Of a stretch of 39,826 bases of DNA, positions 8,579 to 16,383 are shown in pieces. The stretch comes from Planctomycetota bacterium (GTDB lineage: Bacteria; Planctomycetota; Planctomycetia; Gemmatales; Gemmataceae), in contig JAJPHU010000241.1 of NCBI GenBank assembly GCA_021325115.1, positions 1 through 39,826 of the forward strand, written 5' to 3'. Positions within the stretch are counted from its first letter, which is position 1, and the number at the start of each line of letters is the position of its first letter. The notes below the pieces were generated by a model, which was not told the origin of the DNA, ran no database searches, and saw only the letters and a program-made list of their open reading frames with translations. Both the position numbers and the translations under genes were made by a program.

Positions 8579-9508
8579 TTACGGTTGCTTCTGCGGAGTT
8601 GTAATCAAATCCAGCCCATTCGCGCCGAGGTGATGATCGAGCAAATCGATTTGTCCATTTTGCTTGAGCCGGGCGAATAGCTTGCTGCGTTCTTCCTCCC
8701 AGATTTGTCGCAAATAATACGGATTGTCCTTGCGGCCGATTTCATACTGGCGTAGGCGCTTGAGAAAACGATCCGCTTCTTGCTGGGCCAGCAGTTTGCG
8801 GGCGTGGACATAGGCAGCGGTTTCTTGTTCGAGGCGATATTTCTCGGCCTCGGCCATGCGCAGGTCGCGGGCCACGTTCTGTTCGGCGGTGTGGCGCAGT
8901 GTGGTATTGCGTGTCTGGGCCAAGGCGACGCTGTCGAAGTCTGGTTTCACGTCGTCGGGTGGTGCGATCAGGGCCACGCGGGCATCGAGGATCTGCACGC
9001 CCAGACGATAGGGTTCGATCCACGTCTGCGTCTGTTCTTTGAGCACCGGGCGCATCTCATTTTTGCCGTTGAGGAGCACGTCATCCACCGTGCGGCCGGC
9101 GACCCATTGGGCCATGACCGACTCGACGGCACGGGTCAACAGCGCGTCCACGCGGTCCGCCTGGAAGACATACTCGGCTTCCTCGTTGGGACGGACCTTG
9201 TAGGTGAGGATCGCCTGCACATTGACAAGGTTGTGATCGCCGGTCAGGAGTTGGCCAGCTGGCATGGTTTCGCTGGAGAAATCGTCTCCCTGATAGCCGA
9301 TGACAACATGCTGCACGCGATCGACAGCAACGCGATCGACCCGATCCATGCCCCAAGGCAACTGGAATGCCAATCCCGGCTCCAAGCGCTGGGGCAAGAG
9401 CCGACCGAAACGACGCACCACCCCGCGCTCGCCGGGCCGGATCTGCACCACGCCTGTCAGGGCATACCCTCCCAATAACACCACCAACACCAACCACCAC
9501 CGCCACAT
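8579..9508 (-). CDS. HflK-like SPFH/Band 7 membrane protein
   Basis: A 309-residue protein with one N-terminal membrane segment (about 4-22), then an SPFH/Band 7 domain. HflK-like features are VVRRFGR, LEPGLAFQLPW, LLTGDHNLVNVQ and VESVMAQWVAGRTVDDVL. The C-terminal third is a charged helical region rich in Gln, Glu and Arg, consistent with oligomerisation. HflK and HflC classically form a large membrane-bound ring that modulates FtsH, with most of the protein on the periplasmic side. The start ATG has AGGAG 7 nt upstream. It is the last gene of a three-gene SPFH operon, downstream of an HflC-like gene. Its partner protease is not in the window. Confidence 0.85.
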   Translation of the reverse strand: MWRWWLVLVVLLGGYALTGVVQIRPGERGVVRRFGRLLPQRLEPGLAFQLPWGMDRVDRVAVDRVQHVVIGYQGDDFSSETMPAGQLLTGDHNLVNVQAILTYKVRPNEEAEYVFQADRVDALLTRAVESVMAQWVAGRTVDDVLLNGKNEMRPVLKEQTQTWIEPYRLGVQILDARVALIAPPDDVKPDFDSVALAQTRNTTLRHTAEQNVARDLRMAEAEKYRLEQETAAYVHARKLLAQQEADRFLKRLRQYEIGRKDNPYYLRQIWEEERSKLFARLKQNGQIDLLDHHLGANGLDLITTPQKQP

Positions 9509-9526
9509 GGTAAAACTCCTAAAACT

Positions 9527-9639
9527 ACCACGAATTGCACGAAGTACCCGAATAAAAAAGCAAATAATTCACGGGCTTTTTATTCCATTTGTTGTAGTTT
9601 TTGTATTTTTTAATTCATGTACTTCGTGTGATTCGTGAT
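9527..9639. repeat. Imperfect inverted repeat of the CACGAA-type, overlapping the HflC-like 3' end
   Basis: The arm at 9527-9560 and the reverse complement of 9605-9639 match over most of about 34 nt. Both have the pattern CACGAAnnnCACGAAGTAC followed by GAAT and an A-run. The right arm and part of the spacer are inside the C-terminal coding region of the HflC-like gene (stop at 9569). A related pair of arms is found at 20068 and 20304. Confidence 0.7.
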
Positions 9640-10600
9640 TCTTTCCTTTGCCGGGCATCGGCGGATTAAACAGTACGTCGAATAGCTCGCGATGCGTGGA
9701 GAGCAGCAGCGTGCTTTTGTTGTCACCCAGGATGCGCTGGTATTCCTCCAACTTTTTGAGAAATGTGAAAAATTGTGGATCTTTTTTATGGGCTTCATTG
9801 AGGATGCGCTCCGCCTCGACGTCGGCAGCATTTTTCAGTGCCCGCGACTTGGCTTCCGCCTCGGCCTTGAGGATCTCGACACGCCGCTTGCCTTCGCTTT
9901 CAATGTTCTGTTTGAGCTGCTCGCCTTCGCTTTCATACTCGGCTCTTTTTTTGCTGCGCTCGCTCTTGATGCGCTCAAAGATAGCCTCGCGCACGGCCGG
10001 CGGATGATTGGAGCGGCGCAGGCGAATGTCCACCACTTCGATCCCATATTCTGTCTCAGCCTGTTTTTCCAAAGACGCCGTGCTGGCACTGCCGTGAAGT
10101 AGACGGCGGCGCAGCTGTTCGCGCGCGGCGTCCACTTTTTCGGGATTGGTGTTGATGAGGTCATCGAGTTCCATGCGGCCAATCTCGGCGCCCAGCTCGC
10201 TGGTGATGCGTTGACCGAGGATAGCCTGCGCCCCGGCGGGGGTGCCGACACTGCGGATGAATTGGTCCACGCCCTTGGCATCAGCGATGCGCCAGCAGAC
10301 GTAAGCGTCGAGAGTCAGCGTGCGATCGATGGTATTGCGTTTGGGATCGCGCGTCAGCAATTCCGCCCCTGGCAGGTCGAAATACTGCAAACGACGATCG
10401 AGGCGCTGCACCGACTGGATCGGCCACGGCCATTTGAAGTGCAGACCAGCCTGCTCATCGTTGCCGCCGTCGAACGTCGCCAGGTGCTTGCCGAATTGCG
10501 TCAGGTAGACATACTCGGTGCGGTCCACCGTGAAAACACACATTGGAGCGACAATGGCCGCCGCTATCAGAACAAGAAGGAGCAGAAGTTTCCAGCACAT
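9569..10600 (-). CDS. HflC-like SPFH/Band 7 membrane protein
   Basis: A 343-residue protein with an N-terminal membrane anchor (about 4-24), an SPFH domain with HflC-like motifs (VYLTQFGK, AGLHFKWPWPIQSV, LDRRLQYFDLP, LTRDPKRNTIDRTLTLDAYVCWRI), and a long charged helix with KSERSKKRAEYESEG and EAEAKSRALKNAADVEAE. GAGGG lies 7 nt before the ATG. It follows the P-type ATPase/HflK-like fusion gene and precedes the HflK-like gene on the same strand, suggesting the three products build one membrane complex. The last 25 residues or so (from GKNHESHEVHEL) are encoded by one arm of a palindromic repeat and probably do not belong to the ancestral protein. Confidence 0.87.
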   Translation of the reverse strand: MCWKLLLLLVLIAAAIVAPMCVFTVDRTEYVYLTQFGKHLATFDGGNDEQAGLHFKWPWPIQSVQRLDRRLQYFDLPGAELLTRDPKRNTIDRTLTLDAYVCWRIADAKGVDQFIRSVGTPAGAQAILGQRITSELGAEIGRMELDDLINTNPEKVDAAREQLRRRLLHGSASTASLEKQAETEYGIEVVDIRLRRSNHPPAVREAIFERIKSERSKKRAEYESEGEQLKQNIESEGKRRVEILKAEAEAKSRALKNAADVEAERILNEAHKKDPQFFTFLKKLEEYQRILGDNKSTLLLSTHRELFDVLFNPPMPGKGKNHESHEVHELKNTKTTTNGIKSP

Positions 10601-10622
10601 ACAGTATCCCTCGGAGAAAAAT

Positions 10623-10746
10623 TAAACCACCAAGGTAGCAAGAGAAAAAGAGAAAAGAAAGAGCTTAAAAGAGGAAAGCACTGTTCCTTATGGTTCATTT
10701 TTTCTCTCTTTCTCTTTTTGGCATTCTTGACGTCTTGGCAGTTTAT
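10623..10746. repeat. Imperfect inverted repeat of the ACCNCCAAG type
   Basis: The left end reads TAAACCACCAAGGTAGCAAGA and continues into an AG-rich tract. The right end, read on the other strand, is TAAACTGCCAAGACGTCAAG, again followed by an AG-rich tract. The element fills most of the gap between the fusion gene (ends 10758) and the HflC-like start (10600). A related element is at 22818-22944. Confidence 0.65.
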
Positions 10747-10757
10747 TATGGGGTCGA

Positions 10758-13700
10758 TTAGGGTTCGCTGCGTGGGTCGGGCGGTTGGGTTCGGGGAGCG
10801 GGCATCATGCCGGGCATGGGAAAACCCAAGGGGCCGAACGGGATCAGCCAGAGGTTTCGTCGTCCCGGCACCTTGTCGGCGTCGATCCAGATCTTTTCGC
10901 GGTTGGCCAAGGCGGCTGACAACGTGTCCCAGTAGGCACGAAAATCCATCAACATTTGTTGCTGGGCCAATGCTTCCTCACGGCGGCGCAAATACTCCGG
11001 CCCTACTTCGGCGGCGGATCGGCCTCTGCTCATCTCGTTCCAGGCGTCGCGGAACAATCGCCATTCTTCTGCCCAATCCAGCCGGTGCCGCAGCTGATAA
11101 CGTCCTTCAAACGCCGTCTGATTGGCCTGGGCAAAGAGGATTTTCTTTTGCGCTTCCGCTTCCGCCTCGCGTATCTGTTTCAGTCCCTCAGCCTGCTGCC
11201 GTCGTTCGCTGCGCAGGGCATTCTCTTCGCCTTCGTTGATGAGCTTATCGCGCTTCTCCATCGCCCGGGTGACATCGTGATAAGCAGACACGACGTCCTG
11301 CGGCGGATGCAGGTCGTGCAGATCCAAACCTTCCAGGCGAATGCCGATACCCTTATTGCCGTATTCATCGCAGCGCTGGCGCAGGCGTTTCAGTGCCTGG
11401 TCCTGGAAACGACCGCGATCGCTGGTCAGCAGATCGGCGAAGGTCCGTCCGGCCACCGTCTCGCGCAGCACGGACTCGGCAGCGCTGCGCAAGAGGGCCT
11501 CAGGATCGGCAGCCTCAAAGAGATAGGCCCGCGCATCGGCAATGGTGTAGCGGATGGTCCCTTGCAGCTCGATGAGGTTGCCGTCGCCGGTAATCATAAC
11601 GCTTTCTTCTGGCATGCGAAGGATGCCGGCGTTGGCATGCAGACTCGACCATGAACCTGTGCTTGGCCCACCTTGGCCGGCCATAGTGCGAAAGCCGATC
11701 TCGATGGTGTGAATTCGCCGCGGCTGCACGCGCGTCACCATATCGATGGGCCACGGCCAACACCAATGCAGGCCGGGTTCGAGGTCTTCCGGCAAAGGCC
11801 GGCCGAAGCGGCGCACCACACCAATTTCATCGGCGGCAATGGCGTTGAACCCACTCACAAGCCAGCCGCCCACAAGCAGCAGAACGAGAACAGCCAGCAC
11901 CGGCTTCCACTGGTGCGATAGCCAGTGCACCCCTTCATCGAGGTCGAGGTGGCCTTCGAGCCAGTCATTGGCATGGCGCAGGCCAGCGGAAAGACGCTGG
12001 AAGAACGGACCGGTCGCCGTGCGCTCGAACCACAGCAAACGCATGGCATTGAGCAAGACGGCCAGCGAACCGAGTTGATGATAAACGACAGCGGCGACCG
12101 GCGATTGCTCGTACCACGACGGCGGCGCCAACAACGGCCACAGCCAGGCAGTAACAAGGATGCCGACGGCGTTGACGCCGAATGCAAATATCACGATGTT
12201 TTGCTGGATAATGCGGACCATTTCGCGCGACAGCCGTACCAACAAGGGTAGGTGCCGCAGCGGATCGCTCATGAACACGATATCGCCGGCCTCGGCAGCA
12301 ATATCGGCGCCGCTGCCGCCCAGCGCCAGGCCGACATTGGCGCGAGCCAGGGCCGGGGCGTCGTTGATGCCGTCGCCCACCATTGCCACGCGCTTGCCAG
12401 CCTGCTGCCAGGCAGCGACGAACTCGGCCTTCTCGGTCGGCAACATCTCGGCATGCACTTCCGTCAGGGCCAGCGCTTCGGCCACGCTCCCCGCTGCGGC
12501 GGGACAGTCGCCGGTCAACAAAGCGATGTCGGCGATGCCCAATGTCCGTAATTGGGCCAGCACGCTCGCCGCTTCGGGACGCAGCCGATCTCGCGCGCCC
12601 AGGGCTCCCAGCACGCGGCCCTGCCGGGCCACGAACAGGACGGTCTGCCCTGCGGCGTCGAGGCGTTCCAGGGTCGTCTGTGCTTCGGGCGGTAGCGATA
12701 AGCCCTGTTCTTCCAACAGGCGTTTATTACCTACAATAAGCGTCTCAAAATTCGCTGATTGGGCAGTGACGCCGACACCAGGATAAGAGCGAAATTCGGC
12801 GATCGGTTCGGGATTCAGCTGACGGCGGGCCGCTTCTTGCATGATCAGGCGGGCCAGCAGATGCTCGCTGTGTTGCTCTGCCGTCGCCGCTGTGCGCAAC
12901 AGCTCCTCGGCAGAGACGCCTTCCAGCGGCACCATCTCGCTCAGCTCCAGGCGCCCCTCGGTGAGCGTGCCAGTCTTGTCGAAGGCGAAAGCGTTGACAG
13001 CAGCCAGGCGTTCCAACGCCGAGCCGCCTTTGATGAGGATGCCAGTGCCCGCCAGTCGGCCCAGCGCCGCGATGATCGCCGCTGGCGTCGCCAGGATGAG
13101 GGCACACGGACAAGCCACGACCAATACCGACAGGGCTGGCAGGGTCACCAGCTGGCGGAAACTCAGGTTCGTTTCCGGCGGGCGCATCCAGCCCATGCCG
13201 TAGCCGATCCAGCAGACCAGAAACGTCAACGTGGATAGCGAAAGCACCACAGGCAGAAAATAACGGGCCAGGCGGTCGGCGGAACGCTCCAGCGGCGCCT
13301 TGTCCTGAAGAGCACGGGCCGTCATTTCGATGACCTGGCCAACCACGGTGTGCTCGGCGACGCGCCGCGCCTCAATCGTCAGGGCGCCAAACTGGTTGAG
13401 CGAGCCGGCCAGCACTTCATCGCCCGGTCCCTTGTCCACCGGCAAACTTTCACCGGTCAGAGCGCTGACATCGACAGCCGAGCGTCCTTCCAGTACCACG
13501 CCGTCCACCGGGACACGCCCTCCCGGCTTGACCACAACGCGATCGCCCACGCGCAATTCGCCAACCAGCACGCGCTCTTCTTGCCCGTCGCGCAGCCGCC
13601 AACAACGCCGGGGACAGATCTCGACAATGCGCCGGATCGCTCGTTGCGTACGTTCAAAAGTGATACTTTCCAGACACTCGCCAACCATGCCGATGAAGAT

Positions 13701-14252
13701 GATCTCGGCGGCGACGAGTGGCTCCTGCACAAGAATGGCAGCGACAGCGGCGATGGCCACCGCCAGGTCGGCGCCAATGCGTCCTTCTAAAAGCGAATTA
13801 AGAGATCCATAAAGTGTCCGCGCGCCACCGAGGATGGCGGCCAAAAGAGCGATGCGATAACCATACGGTTCGTTAGACCAGGTCGGCAGCGACGGCCCCC
13901 AAGCAGCAATCCAGCGGACAACAAAGGGCCAAACATCGGCGCCGATGAGGATGCCGAGCAGACCAGTCAGCAAGTACAGACCAAGGCGGCTTTCTTGCTG
14001 AAAGGCGCGATCGGCGTAGGAGATCTCGCGGTGCATCAGCGCGGCCTCTGCGTGCAGCGTCCCGGTGAGTGATTCAGATTTGTTCAGGCTACGGTGCGCA
14101 GCCAGCGCCGTCAAGCGGAGACAGAAGGACCATTGAAGGATTGAGGCTTTTTCCCGTTCTTCCGCTGCTCCTTCGCCGAATGCTGTTTCAAGGGTTTTCA
14201 GGGGCCGATCGAGATGTCGTTCGTCATCGAGCAGCCATGTGCGAGCAAGCAC
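10758..14252 (-). CDS. P1B-type metal ATPase fused to an HflK-like SPFH domain
   Basis: A 1,164-residue fusion. Residues about 90-745 form a heavy-metal P-type ATPase: actuator TGES (266-269), CPC in the transport helix (381-383), phosphorylation site DKTGT (425-429), a SEHLL version of the SEHPL motif (462-466), and GDGINDAPALA (626-636). After the last transport helices comes a new membrane segment (about 785-803) and an HflK-like SPFH domain with VVRRFGR, LEPGLHWCWPW, MITGDGNLIELQ and AESVLRETVAGRTF. The C-terminus is helical, then Pro-rich. No N-terminal metal-binding CxxC is seen, and the metal is not predictable (the last helix has YHQLGS, not the usual Asp-containing Zn motif). The start is uncertain: GTG at 14252 has no clear RBS, and the next ATG is residue 73 (14036). 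HflC-like and HflK-like genes follow. Confidence 0.92.
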   Translation of the reverse strand: MLARTWLLDDERHLDRPLKTLETAFGEGAAEEREKASILQWSFCLRLTALAAHRSLNKSESLTGTLHAEAALMHREISYADRAFQQESRLGLYLLTGLLGILIGADVWPFVVRWIAAWGPSLPTWSNEPYGYRIALLAAILGGARTLYGSLNSLLEGRIGADLAVAIAAVAAILVQEPLVAAEIIFIGMVGECLESITFERTQRAIRRIVEICPRRCWRLRDGQEERVLVGELRVGDRVVVKPGGRVPVDGVVLEGRSAVDVSALTGESLPVDKGPGDEVLAGSLNQFGALTIEARRVAEHTVVGQVIEMTARALQDKAPLERSADRLARYFLPVVLSLSTLTFLVCWIGYGMGWMRPPETNLSFRQLVTLPALSVLVVACPCALILATPAAIIAALGRLAGTGILIKGGSALERLAAVNAFAFDKTGTLTEGRLELSEMVPLEGVSAEELLRTAATAEQHSEHLLARLIMQEAARRQLNPEPIAEFRSYPGVGVTAQSANFETLIVGNKRLLEEQGLSLPPEAQTTLERLDAAGQTVLFVARQGRVLGALGARDRLRPEAASVLAQLRTLGIADIALLTGDCPAAAGSVAEALALTEVHAEMLPTEKAEFVAAWQQAGKRVAMVGDGINDAPALARANVGLALGGSGADIAAEAGDIVFMSDPLRHLPLLVRLSREMVRIIQQNIVIFAFGVNAVGILVTAWLWPLLAPPSWYEQSPVAAVVYHQLGSLAVLLNAMRLLWFERTATGPFFQRLSAGLRHANDWLEGHLDLDEGVHWLSHQWKPVLAVLVLLLVGGWLVSGFNAIAADEIGVVRRFGRPLPEDLEPGLHWCWPWPIDMVTRVQPRRIHTIEIGFRTMAGQGGPSTGSWSSLHANAGILRMPEESVMITGDGNLIELQGTIRYTIADARAYLFEAADPEALLRSAAESVLRETVAGRTFADLLTSDRGRFQDQALKRLRQRCDEYGNKGIGIRLEGLDLHDLHPPQDVVSAYHDVTRAMEKRDKLINEGEENALRSERRQQAEGLKQIREAEAEAQKKILFAQANQTAFEGRYQLRHRLDWAEEWRLFRDAWNEMSRGRSAAEVGPEYLRRREEALAQQQMLMDFRAYWDTLSAALANREKIWIDADKVPGRRNLWLIPFGPLGFPMPGMMPAPRTQPPDPRSEP

Positions 14253-14332
14253 AGGTCAAGCTTGTTGTGGAGGTTGATCCCGCTACCCCATGCTAGTAAA
14301 TGGGTATATTAGTCAAGAGGGACAAACATACG

Positions 14333-15124
14333 ATGAAGGAACCACCTGTTTCTCGATATTTGGACGGGTTCGCTGTCATCCGCGCCCGTACTCCCGCGCG
14401 CATTCTCGTTGGCCGGGCTGGTCCTTCCTATCGCACGGCAACGCAACTGGAACTGCGTCGTGATCATGCTGCCGCTCTCGATGCGGTCCATGCCGAAGTC
14501 GATGTGGAACGCGATCTCGGCATCGATCTGGTGCGGCGCTTTCAGATTTTCGAGGTGCGTACGCGGGCCGGCTCGAAGGAAGAGTATCTCTTACGGCCCG
14601 ACCTCGGCCGGCGGCTCAACGATACAGCTCGGGAATGGATTCGCAAAGAATGTCCAGCAGGCTGTACTTTCCAGGTGGTTATCGGCGATGGGCTGTCGGC
14701 GGCGGCGGTGGCGGCGCAGACGCCCAGATTATTACCGCTTCTTGACGAAGAAGTGCGGCGGCGCGGCTGGAGCTTTGGACATCCTTTTTTCATCCGCTAT
14801 TGCCGCGTCGGCGTCCTCAACGATATTGGTGATATTATCGATCCAGAAATCGTTGTATTACTTATCGGTGAGCGGCCGGGATTGGCCACGGCGGAAAGCC
14901 TATCGGCTTACCTCGCTTATCGGCCGCGTCTGGGGCACACCGATGCTCAGCGCAATCTCATTTCGAACATCCACAGCCAGGGTGTCGGTCCCGAGGAAGC
15001 GGTACAGCGCATCCTGGCCTTGGCGGAACAGATGCGGCGACAGCAGCTGAGCGGCATCGCCATCAAGGAACAATGGCGAACGGCCAGTATCAGCCGGCTG
15101 GTGCAGCCTCCACCAGCCGACTGA
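14333..15124 (+). CDS. eutC: Ethanolamine ammonia-lyase small subunit
   Basis: A 263-residue EutC-like protein. With the large subunit EutB it forms the adenosylcobalamin-dependent lyase that converts ethanolamine to acetaldehyde and ammonia. Typical EutC stretches are RILVGRAGPSYRTATQLEL, VVIGDGLSAAAV, VVLLIGERPGLATAESLSAY and TDAQRNLISNIH. ATG at 14333 with GAGGG upstream is preferred to the earlier ATG at 14300. The gene is divergent from the metal ATPase operon. No eutB or microcompartment gene is adjacent, so the large subunit must be elsewhere if the enzyme works. The last residues and the stop codon lie inside a long hairpin at 15076-15138. Confidence 0.9.
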   Translation: MKEPPVSRYLDGFAVIRARTPARILVGRAGPSYRTATQLELRRDHAAALDAVHAEVDVERDLGIDLVRRFQIFEVRTRAGSKEEYLLRPDLGRRLNDTAREWIRKECPAGCTFQVVIGDGLSAAAVAAQTPRLLPLLDEEVRRRGWSFGHPFFIRYCRVGVLNDIGDIIDPEIVVLLIGERPGLATAESLSAYLAYRPRLGHTDAQRNLISNIHSQGVGPEEAVQRILALAEQMRRQQLSGIAIKEQWRTASISRLVQPPPAD

Positions 15125-15138
15125 CGCTGGCCGTTCGC
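15076..15138 (+). terminator. 28-bp hairpin overlapping the eutC stop codon
   Basis: 15076-15103 and 15111-15138 pair over 28 positions with three mismatches and a 7-nt loop. The stop codon of eutC (15122-15124) lies in the right arm. No T-run follows, so it is either a non-classical terminator or a palindromic repeat that was incorporated at the gene's end. Confidence 0.6.
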
Positions 15139-15211
15139 TGTGAAGCGATTTGACGGGGAGCAAACCACATCCTAGGCTTGCGTGAACAATACCGAAAGAG
15201 GACGCAAGCTC

Positions 15212-15574
15212 ATGCCATCGTCTCTGCACAAGCAGTTATCTGCCTTCGTTCAGCGGCGGCTCCTGATCGAGCGCCGCAACAGTAAACGGATCGTTCCTGT
15301 CCATCATACCCTTTGCCTGATTCAGTCTCCTGGCACGGAACAGATGACGGCGTTGGTTCACAACATCTCGTGCCAGAGCCTTGCTCTGCAAGCGGAGAAA
15401 AGTTACATGCCCGGCACCCTTTTGCACCTTCTGCTCGTCAATGAGGCACATACATCTTCGTTAAACGTGGATTTGAACGTGGTCCGCTCGACGCGCGTGG
15501 GCAATCGGTATCTGATCGCCGGGACTTTCGTGCGGCCGTTGTTGCACGAAGAAGTGATGCCGTTCATTGTGTAA
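15212..15574 (+). CDS. PilZ-like domain protein
   Basis: A 120-residue single-domain protein. It has ERRNSKR, fitting the RxxxR part of the PilZ cyclic-di-GMP site, and HNISCQSLAL, a weakened form of the D/NxSxxG part (Ser in place of Gly). It is followed by a beta-rich pattern ending in NRYLIAGTFV, as in PilZ barrels. Whether it still binds cyclic-di-GMP is uncertain. The frame is open from a GTG at 15182, but ATG at 15212 has GAGG 10 nt upstream and is chosen. No target protein is evident among the neighbours. Confidence 0.6.
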   Translation: MPSSLHKQLSAFVQRRLLIERRNSKRIVPVHHTLCLIQSPGTEQMTALVHNISCQSLALQAEKSYMPGTLLHLLLVNEAHTSSLNVDLNVVRSTRVGNRYLIAGTFVRPLLHEEVMPFIV

Positions 15575-15589
15575 GCTGTGTCACGATTT

Positions 15590-16201
15590 TCACATAGCGC
15601 GCTGCAACTTGGACAGACTGGGCACCAGCCCTCCCCAGCGGCGGCGTGCCAGCGGTGCCACGCCCGCCGCCGCCGAGTGCAGGTCATCCACCGAATAAAA
15701 CATATTCGGATGAAAACGTCGTGCGATTGTCAGAACGCGCTCCAGTTCCTTACGTTTGATGACGGTGTAGACTACGTGCACCGGCCCGGTTGCGCCCTCA
15801 GCCTCGATGCGTGTGACGCCGTAATCGGCAGCACGCAGTGCTTCGATGAGTTGGCTGGCGTCGCGGTGCGTAATCATGTGTACGCCCACGCTGCCAATGG
15901 CCAGCTTTTCTTCCAGGAGGATTCCCAGGAAATTGCCAAGGGTAAAGCCACCCGCGAAGGCCGCCGAACAATGCCAATCGTTGAGATGTTTCATGACCTC
16001 GCCAATGGCGAATAACCAGATGCTCACTTCAAACATGCCCAATAGCGGCGCCAGGATCTTCATGCCGCGAGCCACAAAGATAGTGCGCATGGTGGAAAGG
16101 GTCACCACGCACACCTCGGCGAGAAAAATGTACAATGGCAGCGAACCACTCGAGCCAAACACGGATCGTCCTCCGTACAGACCACGAAGGGCCATCTCCA
16201 T
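15590..16201 (-). CDS. DUF2179/DUF5698 (UPF0316) membrane protein
   Basis: About 203 residues. Three hydrophobic segments are seen in the first half (around YIFLAEVCVVTLSTM, LLGMFEVSIWLFAIGEV and AGGFTLGNFLGILLEE), followed by a soluble DUF2179 domain with GVHMITHRDASQLIEALRA, GVTRIEAEG and VVYTVIKRKEL. This matches the UPF0316/YebE-like architecture, whose function is not established. The frame continues upstream to 16366, but that part is low-complexity and overlaps the leader of the plus-strand regulator gene. ATG at 16201 or 16195 suits the family. It is convergent with the PilZ-like gene, whose stop is 15 nt away. Confidence 0.8.
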   Translation of the reverse strand: MEMALRGLYGGRSVFGSSGSLPLYIFLAEVCVVTLSTMRTIFVARGMKILAPLLGMFEVSIWLFAIGEVMKHLNDWHCSAAFAGGFTLGNFLGILLEEKLAIGSVGVHMITHRDASQLIEALRAADYGVTRIEAEGATGPVHVVYTVIKRKELERVLTIARRFHPNMFYSVDDLHSAAAGVAPLARRRWGGLVPSLSKLQRAM

Positions 16202-16383
16202 AAGAAAACAGCGGTGCGGCTGCAAGAGCAAAAAACGGTTCTGCGTTCTGAGTTCAGAGGAAGAGGAGTTGCTTCTTCGCAGGATGGAGGACTCCGGATT
16301 CAGAACGGATTTTTTGCTTGCGAGCCGCCGTGCCGCCGGATACGCTCCAAGAAGAAGGAAAATCACGGTCTGGAGGCGTCGCT

